DNA of 64,000 bases, taken from the NCBI RefSeq assembly GCF_016743775.1, contig NZ_JAEQMY010000001.1, positions 124,001 to 188,000 of the forward strand, given 5' to 3'. This document shows, piece by piece, positions 46,108-55,304 of the stretch. Origin of the DNA: Microvirga aerilata. Its GTDB lineage: Bacteria; Pseudomonadota; Alphaproteobacteria; Rhizobiales; Beijerinckiaceae. The notes under the pieces are model-generated. The model made no database searches. It worked only from the letters and a program-made list of their open reading frames with translations, and was not told the origin of the DNA. How positions within the stretch are numbered: position 1 is the first letter of the stretch; every line of letters starts with the position of its first letter. Made by a program: the position numbers and the translations under genes.

Positions 46108-46443
46108 TTAGGCGGCCGTCGCCTTCTTCAGGAGGCCTTCGTAAGGCTTGACCGTCTCGGTCGCGAGGGCGGAATAGAGCGCGCCCATCTTGGTCGATTG
46201 GCTCACGAAGCTCTCATAGGCGCTCTTCACGAAGGCCGTCTGGATCTCCACGGCCTTGTCCAGGGTCTGGACGCCGAGCAGCTTCTCGACCGTAGCCGAG
46301 GTCTGCTCGAAGGACTTGCGGGCAAATTCCGTCGTCTCGGTCGCGATGGCCTGGCTGTTGCTGGAGAAAGCGCCAAGGGCCTTCATGGTGGCATCCAGGT
46401 TGTCCTGGCCGAACTTCTGGATTTGGGCGAACGGCTGAAGCAT
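46108..46443 (-). CDS. Phasin family protein
   Basis: 111-residue helical granule-associated protein: [20 protein letters not shown] and [21 protein letters not shown] are typical of phasins, with [18 protein letters not shown] further on. It coats polyhydroxyalkanoate granules. ATG 46443 ([10 protein letters not shown]) is the normal start. Upstream two copies of a TGTGCACTGCACA palindrome straddle and overlap a TTGACA promoter, the layout expected for repression by PhaR. It has its own terminator. Confidence 0.9.
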   Translation of the reverse strand: MLQPFAQIQKFGQDNLDATMKALGAFSSNSQAIATETTEFARKSFEQTSATVEKLLGVQTLDKAVEIQTAFVKSAYESFVSQSTKMGALYSALATETVKPYEGLLKKATAA

Positions 46444-46503
46444 TGTGAACCTCGAAAATAAGGCGTTAAGAATTTGTGACGCCGCTGGGCGGCTGACGGA
46501 GAC

Positions 46504-46553
46504 ACTATGTGCACTGCACAAATATATGTCAAGTTCTATTGTGCACTGCACAA
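46504..46553 (-). promoter_or_regulatory. Phasin promoter with PhaR-like double operator
   Basis: TTGTGCACTGCACAA, a perfect 15-bp palindrome at 46539-46553, and TGTGCACTGCACA at 46508-46520. Their centres are 32 bp apart, about three helical turns. Between them on the minus strand is TTGACA (46527-46532) and, 17 bp on, CATAGT (46504-46509), so the downstream copy overlaps spacer and -10. PhaR is known to repress phasin genes by TGC-rich sites. Confidence 0.72.
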
Positions 46554-46698
46554 CAGCCGCTTCTTCTTAACCATCCCTGTTAACCCCCCCGTAACCGCAT
46601 CCCCTTACCGTCAGAGGATGTGTTGCGCCGGCAACGGTCCCCTTTAGGAGGGCTGGGCGCACGGGCCTAAAACCAAACGAAACAGGGATTTTTGCAAC

Positions 46699-48288
46699 AT
46701 GAATTCGGTTTGGATTGGACGCCGAAAGACATGGGCTCTTGTTGGTATCGTCGCGTCTGTTGCCGTAGCCTTCACTGCCCCCGCCGAGGCGGCCCGTCGC
46801 AAGGTCAGAGCCATGGGCGGCGGCTATGCCCCCCTGTCGGCCTCCATCGTCGTCGATGCCAAGACCGGCAAGATCCTGCAGGGCGAGAACATCGACGAGC
46901 CTCGCATTCCCGCCTCCATCACCAAGGTGATGAGCCTCTACCTGCTGTTCGAGCAGCTTGAGCGCGGGCGCATGAGCCTGAACACGCCGCTGGCGGTCTC
47001 GGCCTACGCGGCCAGCCAGCCCCCGACCAAGCTAGGCCTGCGCCCGGGTTCGACCATCGAGGTTGACGACGCGATCAAGGCCATGGTCACCCTCTCGGCG
47101 AACGACGTGTCCGTGGTGGTAGCCGAAAACGTTGCCGGCTCTGAAGAAGCGTTCGCGCAGATGATGACCCGCAAGGCTCGGGAGCTTGGCATGAGCTCGA
47201 CCGCCTTCTACAATCCGCACGGCCTGCCCCATTCCCCGCCCAACATCACGACGGCCCGCGACCTGTCGGTGCTCGGGCGCGCCATCCAGGACCGCTTCCC
47301 AAAATATTTCGCCTATTTCCAGACGCGCTCGTTCCAATACGGCCAGCGCACCATTCGCGGCCACAACCGCCTCCTCGGCAAGGTCGAAGGCGTCGACGGC
47401 ATCAAGACCGGCTACACCCGTCTGTCCGGCTTCAACCTGCTGACCTCGGTCAACACGGACACCCGCAGCATCGTCGCCGTCGTGCTCGGCGGCCGCTCCG
47501 GGGCCTCGCGCGATGTGAAGATGGCGGGCTTGATCGACAACCATCTGCCGCGGGCCTACGCGGGCTCCCGGGTCGCGCCTCCCGTCCTCGAGAACTCGCA
47601 GCAGCCGGCCATGGTGGCCGAAGCTCCGGTCCAGCGGGTAGTCGAGCCATCTCCCGTCCTGGCCCCCGTGAAGGTCGCCTCCGCCACCCCGCAGGTTCCG
47701 GCTCCCCAGCCCGCTCCTGAGCGCAAGCCGCTCGACCTGAACACCCTGCGCCCGGTCGTTGCCTCCGCAACCGGCGCCAGCTCCACGACGACACCCTCCT
47801 CTGTCCGTTGGCAGAAGGGTCAGGAGCCCCTGCCCCTGAACGCTCAGGCTTATGCCGCCCTGCCGGCTCAGGCAGCCCCCGCCGTCATTCCGCCGGCCCA
47901 GAGGGCTGCACTGCAGGCCAAGATCGAACCCAAGGCCGCAGAGCCTGCTCCGGCGACACCCCAGGCGACCAAAGCCGCCGCCATCAAGGTTGATACGTCC
48001 AAGACCGAACCGGCTGAGAAGAAGGTCGAGCGTCCGACTGTTACGGGTTGGGTCATCCAGCTCGGCGCGACGGATGACGAGACCAAGGCAAAGGCCATGC
48101 TCGATACGGCCCGTGGCCGCTTCGGCAAGGTCCTTGGCAAGGCCTCGCCCTTCACGGAGAAGGTGACCGTTGACGGCAGCACCCTCTACCGCGCCCGCTT
48201 CTCCGGCTTCTCCGAATCCGACGATGCCGCCAAAGCCTGCAAGCAGCTGAAGAAGGGCGGCGTGAACTGCTTCGCATCCCGCGGCTGA
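46699..48288 (+). CDS. D-alanyl-D-alanine carboxypeptidase with SPOR domain
   Basis: Peptidase S11 / PBP5-like enzyme, 529 residues, that trims peptidoglycan stem peptides. It has a signal segment (WALVGIVASVAVAFTAPAEA), the SxxK nucleophile PASITKVMSLYLL, the SxN motif LSANDVSVV and KTG in DGIKTGYTRLSG. A Pro/Ala-rich linker of about 190 residues leads to a C-terminal SPOR domain (GWVIQLGATDDETKAKAML...), which binds denuded glycans at the division site. It is divergent from the phasin; TTAACCAT at 46567-46574 and TTAACC at 46580-46585 resemble CtrA half-sites. Confidence 0.93.
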   Translation: MNSVWIGRRKTWALVGIVASVAVAFTAPAEAARRKVRAMGGGYAPLSASIVVDAKTGKILQGENIDEPRIPASITKVMSLYLLFEQLERGRMSLNTPLAVSAYAASQPPTKLGLRPGSTIEVDDAIKAMVTLSANDVSVVVAENVAGSEEAFAQMMTRKARELGMSSTAFYNPHGLPHSPPNITTARDLSVLGRAIQDRFPKYFAYFQTRSFQYGQRTIRGHNRLLGKVEGVDGIKTGYTRLSGFNLLTSVNTDTRSIVAVVLGGRSGASRDVKMAGLIDNHLPRAYAGSRVAPPVLENSQQPAMVAEAPVQRVVEPSPVLAPVKVASATPQVPAPQPAPERKPLDLNTLRPVVASATGASSTTTPSSVRWQKGQEPLPLNAQAYAALPAQAAPAVIPPAQRAALQAKIEPKAAEPAPATPQATKAAAIKVDTSKTEPAEKKVERPTVTGWVIQLGATDDETKAKAMLDTARGRFGKVLGKASPFTEKVTVDGSTLYRARFSGFSESDDAAKACKQLKKGGVNCFASRG

Positions 48289-48365
48289 TCAGGACCTGAC
48301 GAACCTTGCGACGGCACGTGTGTTTGTGCCGTCGCAGCTCACATCACCGGATCGCGCGTGGAGTA

Positions 48366-49076
48366 TCAGCGATGTCGGCTCAGCAAGACTTCTCTCGCCT
48401 CGTTCACGCGAGCAGCGAGATACGCCGTCCCTCCCTGGTCGGGATGGAGCTTCTTCATCAGCGTCCGATGCGCTTTTCGGATCTCATCGAGGCTCGCACC
48501 CGGCTGAAGCCCCAGGATCTGATAGGCTTCTTCTTTCGTCATTATGCCCGACTGCGCATGGGTGCGCGTCCGCGTGTCACGATCTCCCTGAGCGTTTTCA
48601 CGCCAGCCGGAAAACCGGCGATCAAGATAAGCCTCTAGGAGGGGAACACCCTGGGGATCGTGAGCGCTGCACTCGTCATAGAGGCGGCGCAGGCTCTGCG
48701 GGTCTAGGCTCGACAGACGCCGGCCCGCAAAGGCGCCAACGAGAATGCTGCCCTCGACGCCCCCGGTCGCGTGATCGATTTCCATCTCGATCATGGCGGA
48801 CCGGATCCGCGAGAACCGCCCCGGGGCCTGCTGGAACTTGCGCCAAGGTCCCGGAATGTTCAGGCCGCTCCATCCCAGAGACCAGGCGCCGAAGCCTCCG
48901 AGCAGAAGCGCCATGTCGAAGCGCCCCCTGATGCCGAGGAGGACGGCCGCCCCAAGGGCGGCCACCCCTGCGACAACCTTGAGGCTTTTCGCCAAGGCGG
49001 CCGAGTCGGTGCGCGTGAACGTCTTGGCGAGCCACCAGACGGCGGCAACCGCCGCGATTCCATAAAGCAGCATCAT
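48366..49076 (-). CDS. Membrane-anchored J-domain protein
   Basis: 236 residues. N-terminal hydrophobic helices (MMLLYGIAAVAAVWWLAKTF, then VVAGVAALGAAVLLGI and a further short one), a middle region and a C-terminal J domain of about 60 residues (EEAYQILGLQPGASLDEIRKAHRTLMKKLHPDQGG) with the HPD that stimulates DnaK. The layout with the J domain at the C terminus resembles TIM14/DjlA-like membrane cochaperones. The client is unknown. It converges with the carboxypeptidase gene. Confidence 0.9.
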   Translation of the reverse strand: MMLLYGIAAVAAVWWLAKTFTRTDSAALAKSLKVVAGVAALGAAVLLGIRGRFDMALLLGGFGAWSLGWSGLNIPGPWRKFQQAPGRFSRIRSAMIEMEIDHATGGVEGSILVGAFAGRRLSSLDPQSLRRLYDECSAHDPQGVPLLEAYLDRRFSGWRENAQGDRDTRTRTHAQSGIMTKEEAYQILGLQPGASLDEIRKAHRTLMKKLHPDQGGTAYLAARVNEAREVLLSRHR

Positions 49077-49160
49077 CTGTTTTCTTCCCTACCCAACATG
49101 TGGGCCGGGATGGAGCGGATGTAAATTGCCCCCCTCGTCGAATGGGGCGCGGCAGAACGG

Positions 49161-49868
49161 CTATGCCGGCCGCTTGGGGCTGTCGAGGCCGCGCTGGACC
49201 GCCGGACGCGCCAAGCCCCGCTCAAGCCAAGCCGGAACATGGGTGAGGCTTCCGAACTCGACCAGTTCGCCTGCCCCGTAGAAGCCAACCAGATTGCGCA
49301 CCCAGCCAAGAAGGGAGATGTCGGCAACGGTGTAATCGTCGCCCATGACCCAGTTGCGCCCTTCGAGGCGGGTTTCGAGAACGCCCAGCAAGCGCTTGGA
49401 TTCATTGCGGTACCGTTCGAGCGGACGCTTGTCCTCGATCTCCCGGCCGGCAAATTTGTGGAAGAAGCCGAGTTGCCCGAACATAGGTCCGACCGCCGCC
49501 ATCTGGAAGAAGACCCACTGGATCGTCTCATAACGCAAAGCGGGTTCGGACGGCAGGAACCGGCCGGTCTTCTCGGCCAGATAAAGGAGGATGGCGCCGG
49601 ATTCGAACAGGGCGAGCGGCCGGCCTGCGGGGCCGTCGGGATCGATGATCGCCGGAATCTTCCCGTTCGGATTCAAGGACAGGAATTCAGGGGTCCAGGT
49701 CTCGTTCTTGCCGATGTCGATGAAATGGGGCTCGTAAGGCAGCCCAAGCTCCTCCAGCAGGATGGAGACCTTCACCCCGTTGGGGGTGGGGGTGGAATAA
49801 AGCTGGATCCTGTCGGGATGCTGGGCCGGCCAGCGGGTTGCGATCGGGAAGGCGGAGAGATCGGTCAT
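49161..49868 (-). CDS. Glutathione S-transferase (nu class, YfcG/Ure2p-like)
   Basis: 235 residues with thioredoxin-fold N-domain and helical C-domain. The motif LYSTPTPNGVKVSILLEELG, in which Thr and Asn contact glutathione, is typical of nu-class enzymes, which often act as disulfide-bond reductases. PNGKIPAIIDPDG carries the cis-proline and LALFESGAILLYLAEKTG the gamma-Glu contact. It stands alone with the J-protein 84 bp downstream on the same strand. Confidence 0.92.
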   Translation of the reverse strand: MTDLSAFPIATRWPAQHPDRIQLYSTPTPNGVKVSILLEELGLPYEPHFIDIGKNETWTPEFLSLNPNGKIPAIIDPDGPAGRPLALFESGAILLYLAEKTGRFLPSEPALRYETIQWVFFQMAAVGPMFGQLGFFHKFAGREIEDKRPLERYRNESKRLLGVLETRLEGRNWVMGDDYTVADISLLGWVRNLVGFYGAGELVEFGSLTHVPAWLERGLARPAVQRGLDSPKRPA

Positions 49869-49976
49869 GGGAACTCCATCATCGGCATGAGTCGCGATGG
49901 AGCGATGCTAGAGTTCCCCAGTTGCCGCGCAACCGCGAATCGGTGGCCGGCCGGTTGAAGCCACGGCTTGCGGTTT

Positions 49977-50333
49977 TTAGTGGAGCAGTCGTGCCGGGCT
50001 GCGCTGGCTCTCCCGCTCCCAAGCCTGCACGACGATGCCGTTAATGCCCGAGTCGTGCAGCCGGTCGCTCAGGTCGATGAAGTGGCGCTCAGTTGCCTCG
50101 ACATCGATCTCAATCTGATCATCCTCCACGTGCTCGAGTTCGGAGGCCGCATAACGCTCATAGGCTGCCGACATCTCGGCATACGCAAAAGCGACAGGGA
50201 GGGTGCGGAAGATGGTGGAGAATTCCTCGTCCAAATCGCCCGTCGTCAAATCACGCATTTGGACCAGATAGCCGTCCTCATGCTCACAGACTTCATAACG
50301 CCAGTGCCGGCCTTCGGATGCGGACAGGAGCAT
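49977..50333 (-). CDS. Conserved hypothetical protein
   Basis: 118 residues, acidic and soluble, with no signal peptide or membrane span. It starts MLLSASEGRHWRYEV, and the second half (YAASELEHVEDDQIEIDVEATERHFID) is helical and acidic. Ribosome site GGAGG is five bases upstream of ATG 50333, so the GTG at 50345 is not the start. Function not recognised. Its neighbours give no clue. Confidence 0.65.
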   Translation of the reverse strand: MLLSASEGRHWRYEVCEHEDGYLVQMRDLTTGDLDEEFSTIFRTLPVAFAYAEMSAAYERYAASELEHVEDDQIEIDVEATERHFIDLSDRLHDSGINGIVVQAWERESQRSPARLLH

Positions 50334-50423
50334 CGGAACCTCCACTCAACTGAACTGCTGAGCCAATGCTATTCGAGGCAGCGCGGTTCCAAGAAGATCC
50401 CCGGAGATCCCCAGCAAAAAAGG

Positions 50424-50684
50424 CTAGCGGCGAACCCCGTATTCCGCCCGAACGCGCCCATTGACACGGATCCGGGTGCCGTTTCCCAGATCGATGAAAC
50501 CCTGGTTGCCCTTGGCATCATTCAGCTTATCGCTGTCGGGACGTCCGGTACGGACCGCGTTGTCGCATCCCGGCGGCAACTGCACCTGGACACCTGGCGG
50601 GATGTCAGGCATGCGGCACTCTTTCGCAACGGCGGAGCCGCCGGCTGCAAGCAGGAAAACGGAAAGGCCGGTCAGGAGCTTCAT
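50424..50684 (-). CDS. Small secreted hypothetical protein
   Basis: 86 residues. Signal peptide MKLLTGLSVFLLAAGGSAVA with cleavage before KECRM; two cysteines in the mature part (KECRMPDIPPG and LPPGCDNAV) could form a disulfide. The end is GNGTRIRVNGRVRAEYGVRR. CGGAGGCG lies before ATG 50684. Periplasmic by inference; function unknown. Confidence 0.7.
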   Translation of the reverse strand: MKLLTGLSVFLLAAGGSAVAKECRMPDIPPGVQVQLPPGCDNAVRTGRPDSDKLNDAKGNQGFIDLGNGTRIRVNGRVRAEYGVRR

Positions 50685-50710
50685 AGGGCGCCTCCGGGGA
50701 TTCACATAAG

Positions 50711-51148
50711 TTACAGGAGACCAAGCTCCGCAAGCTCTCGGCGCATGTCCTCGGGCATTTTGGCGAGGTCACCGGCCTTGAGGTCGATATCGCGCGGAGC
50801 GTCCTTGGCGACAAGATAGCGCCAGCCCTGAAAAGGTCTGTAGGGGCGCGGTTCAACGGCAACGACCTTGGGCTCCAAAACCAGATGGCAGCGGCCGATT
50901 CCATCGCCATCCGTGAAGGGACGGACTTCGAGAAGCTTCTGGCGAGCCGCGACCTGCCCCTTGATAACCCAAAAGAGCGAGCCGTCGTCCAGCAGCTCAT
51001 CCACGCGCTTTGGCACCATGCGGGTGGTGTGCGTCTGCTCGTAAGCGCGTCCGAGACGCCGATGGAGCGAACGGTTTTCCTCGATCCATCCCTCGAGATC
51101 GGTGATCGAGTCGCAGCCGACGCAGAGTTTGATCAGGTGAAGTGCCAT
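50711..51148 (-). CDS. DUF1489 family protein
   Basis: 145 residues matching the alphaproteobacterial DUF1489 family in length and pattern: MALHLIKLCVGCDSITDLEGWI at the start, VDELLDDGSLFWVIKGQVAARQKLL, and PRPYRPFQGWRYL before an acidic end. Function unknown; cytosolic. ATG 51148 is preferred over one four codons upstream. It lies 54 bp downstream of the acyl-CoA carboxylase gene on the same strand and may share its transcript. Confidence 0.88.
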   Translation of the reverse strand: MALHLIKLCVGCDSITDLEGWIEENRSLHRRLGRAYEQTHTTRMVPKRVDELLDDGSLFWVIKGQVAARQKLLEVRPFTDGDGIGRCHLVLEPKVVAVEPRPYRPFQGWRYLVAKDAPRDIDLKAGDLAKMPEDMRRELAELGLL

Positions 51149-51202
51149 ATCCGTGTTCAACCATGCGCGCGCTGGATGCGAAACCCGGCGATGCGCCGCA
51201 GG

Positions 51203-53179
<1,977 letters not shown>

Positions 53180-53376
53180 TTCCATCCCTTGTCCGATGTT
53201 CCGTACAGTTTTGACAGAAGCTAGAGCAAAACCTAGGTGACTTGTCACGCCCGAACAGCCGGTTGGGGCACGGCTCCAACAGGCTGCTTCACCCGGCAGA
53301 CCAAAGTCGAGCATTCTTCCTGCAACTTTGTGCAACTCTCCTCTTGCCGGAGCGTTTGATCAACGCTAGCCTCTTA

Positions 53377-53393
53377 TTGCAAATAATTTGCAA
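53377..53393 (+). promoter_or_regulatory. Mur/MntR-type manganese operator
   Basis: TTGCAAATAATTTGCAA is a perfect 17-bp palindrome ending 14 bp before the mntH ATG. The TGCAAAT/ATTTGCA half-sites resemble the Mur (Fur-family) boxes known in front of rhizobial manganese transporter genes. Confidence 0.72.
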
Positions 53394-53407
53394 CTGCAGA
53401 AAGTGTC

Positions 53408-54760
53408 ATGGATCAATCGGCTCCTGTCTCCCTCGTCCAAAAGGCCGCCTGGCGGCATTCACGGGACCTGCCCTCTTTACCGGAGGTCAACCGCTCGATT
53501 GCCGTGCGGCAGGGCTCAGTCTGGCGGCGGGCCGCGGCCTTCATGGGACCGGGCTATCTGGTGGCTGTGGGCTATATGGACCCTGGCAACTGGGCGACGT
53601 CGCTCGCCGGCGGCTCGAAATACGGCTACGCCCTGCTCTCGGTGGCGCTGATCTCCAACATCATGGCGATCATCCTGCAGTCCCTGTGCGCACGCCTTGC
53701 GGTGGCCACCGGCCGCGATCTCGCCCAGGCTTGCCGGGATGCTTATCCGAGGCCCGTCGCCTGGGGCTTATGGCTCCTGGCCGAACTCGCAATTTGCGCA
53801 ACCGACCTTGCGGAGGTCATCGGTACGGCCATCGGTCTGAACCTGCTGTTCGGCATCCCGCTGGAGATCGGCGTCATCATCACGGCGCTGGACGTCTTCC
53901 TCATCCTCTACCTGCAGAATCTTGGCTTCCGGTGGGTCGAAGCCTTCATCATCACCCTGCTCGGCGTGATCGCCGTCTGCTTCGGCATCCAGATCGCCAT
54001 GGCCGATCCGGATTGGTCCGGCGTCATCACCGGCTTTGCACCGACGACGGAGATCGTCACCAACCCGGACATGCTCTACCTCGCGCTTGGCATCTTGGGC
54101 GCAACGGTGATGCCGCATAACCTCTACCTGCACTCGGGCATCGTGCAGACCCGCGCCTATGGCAATACGCTGCCGGAGCGGCGCGAGGCGCTGCGTTTTG
54201 CCACGCTCGATTCAACCATCGCACTGATGTTCGCGCTCACCATCAACGCGTCCCTGCTCATCCTGGCAGCCGCCGCCTTCCACCACACCGGGCGCACGGA
54301 AATCGCCGAGATCGGCGAGGCTCACACACTGCTCGAGCCGCTGCTGGGCAGCGCCATCGCGCCCACCCTCTTCGGTCTGTCCCTCCTCTGCTGCGGCCTG
54401 AACTCAACGGTGACCGCCACCATGGCGGGACAGATCGTCATGGAGGGCTTCATCAACTTCAAGATGGCGCCTTGGATGCGCCGCCTCATCACCCGCGGCA
54501 TCGCCATCGTGCCCGCTGCCGCCGTGACCATCGCCTACGGCGAGAGCGGCACGGCGAAACTCCTGATCCTGAGCCAGGTGATCCTGAGCCTTCAGCTCCC
54601 CTTCGCGATCATCCCGCTGGTGACCATGACGGCCTCCAAGGACAAGATGGGCGCGCTTGTTACACCCCGTTGGCTTACGGCCATTGCCGGGGTGATTGCC
54701 GTGGTCATCGTGGTGCTGAACGTGAAGCTGCTTATGGATTTCGTCACGGGTGGGGGCTAG
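53408..54760 (+). CDS. mntH: NRAMP-family Mn2+/H+ symporter
   Basis: 450-residue inner-membrane importer with eleven predicted helices. The metal-binding motif of helix 1 is [15 protein letters not shown], and that of helix 6 is [19 protein letters not shown]; the Asp/Asn of DPGN and the Met of MPH coordinate manganese. A hydrophilic N-terminal tail of 35 residues precedes. A perfect palindromic operator upstream indicates repression by manganese. It stands alone, divergent from the carboxylase gene. Confidence 0.96.
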   Translation: MDQSAPVSLVQKAAWRHSRDLPSLPEVNRSIAVRQGSVWRRAAAFMGPGYLVAVGYMDPGNWATSLAGGSKYGYALLSVALISNIMAIILQSLCARLAVATGRDLAQACRDAYPRPVAWGLWLLAELAICATDLAEVIGTAIGLNLLFGIPLEIGVIITALDVFLILYLQNLGFRWVEAFIITLLGVIAVCFGIQIAMADPDWSGVITGFAPTTEIVTNPDMLYLALGILGATVMPHNLYLHSGIVQTRAYGNTLPERREALRFATLDSTIALMFALTINASLLILAAAAFHHTGRTEIAEIGEAHTLLEPLLGSAIAPTLFGLSLLCCGLNSTVTATMAGQIVMEGFINFKMAPWMRRLITRGIAIVPAAAVTIAYGESGTAKLLILSQVILSLQLPFAIIPLVTMTASKDKMGALVTPRWLTAIAGVIAVVIVVLNVKLLMDFVTGGG

Positions 54761-54814
54761 TCCCTCACCCATGACAGGGTGCAGCTCCCTCATCGTTCCC
54801 CTATATCGGGTTTG

Positions 54815-55252
54815 ATGACTACGATCCGATTCTCGAGCCCATCCGACCTGCCCATTTTGTTCGACATCTGGCATGCAGCCGTTCGGGCGACACATACTTT
54901 TCTGACCGAACAGGACATCGCCTTCTATGCGGAGCAGGTTCGCGACACGTACCTGCCATCCTGCTCTTTCCACGTCGCAGTAGGGGCTGATGATCAGCCG
55001 AGAGGCTTCCTAGGAATGACAGGCTCCAAGATCGATGCGCTGTTCATCGATCCGGCTCATCACGGCCAGGGCGTCGGGCGAGCATTGGTCGATCATGCGG
55101 CTTCGCACTCAGATGGCCTGACGGTTGACGTGAACGAGCAGAATGAAGGGGCTTGTGCTTTCTACAGGAAGCTCGGTTTCCATCAGGTGGGCCGCTCGGA
55201 ACTCGACGATTCCGGACGGCCCTTCCCGATCCTGCATCTGGCACGCCCCTAG
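54815..55252 (+). CDS. GNAT family N-acetyltransferase
   Basis: 145 residues with the acetyl-CoA loop IDPAHHGQGVGRALVDHA and the following VNEQNEGACAFYRKLGFHQVG, which is close to the PhnO/YjaB-like small-molecule acetyltransferases. The N terminus (RFSSPSDLPILFDIWHAAV) is also typical. Substrate unknown. ATG 54815 is preferred over an upstream start at 54779. It ends at a bidirectional terminator shared with valS. Confidence 0.88.
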   Translation: MTTIRFSSPSDLPILFDIWHAAVRATHTFLTEQDIAFYAEQVRDTYLPSCSFHVAVGADDQPRGFLGMTGSKIDALFIDPAHHGQGVGRALVDHAASHSDGLTVDVNEQNEGACAFYRKLGFHQVGRSELDDSGRPFPILHLARP

Positions 55253-55270
55253 GGACAGAAAGCCCGCAAA

Positions 55271-55298
55271 AGAAAAGGGCCGCTAAAAAGCGGCCCTT
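55271..55298. terminator. Bidirectional terminator between the GNAT gene and valS
   Basis: AAGGGCCGC (55275-55283) and GCGGCCCTT (55290-55298) with an A-rich loop. On the minus strand the stem is followed by TTCTTTT, making it the valS terminator. Confidence 0.85.
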
Positions 55299-55304
55299 GA
55301 TGTC

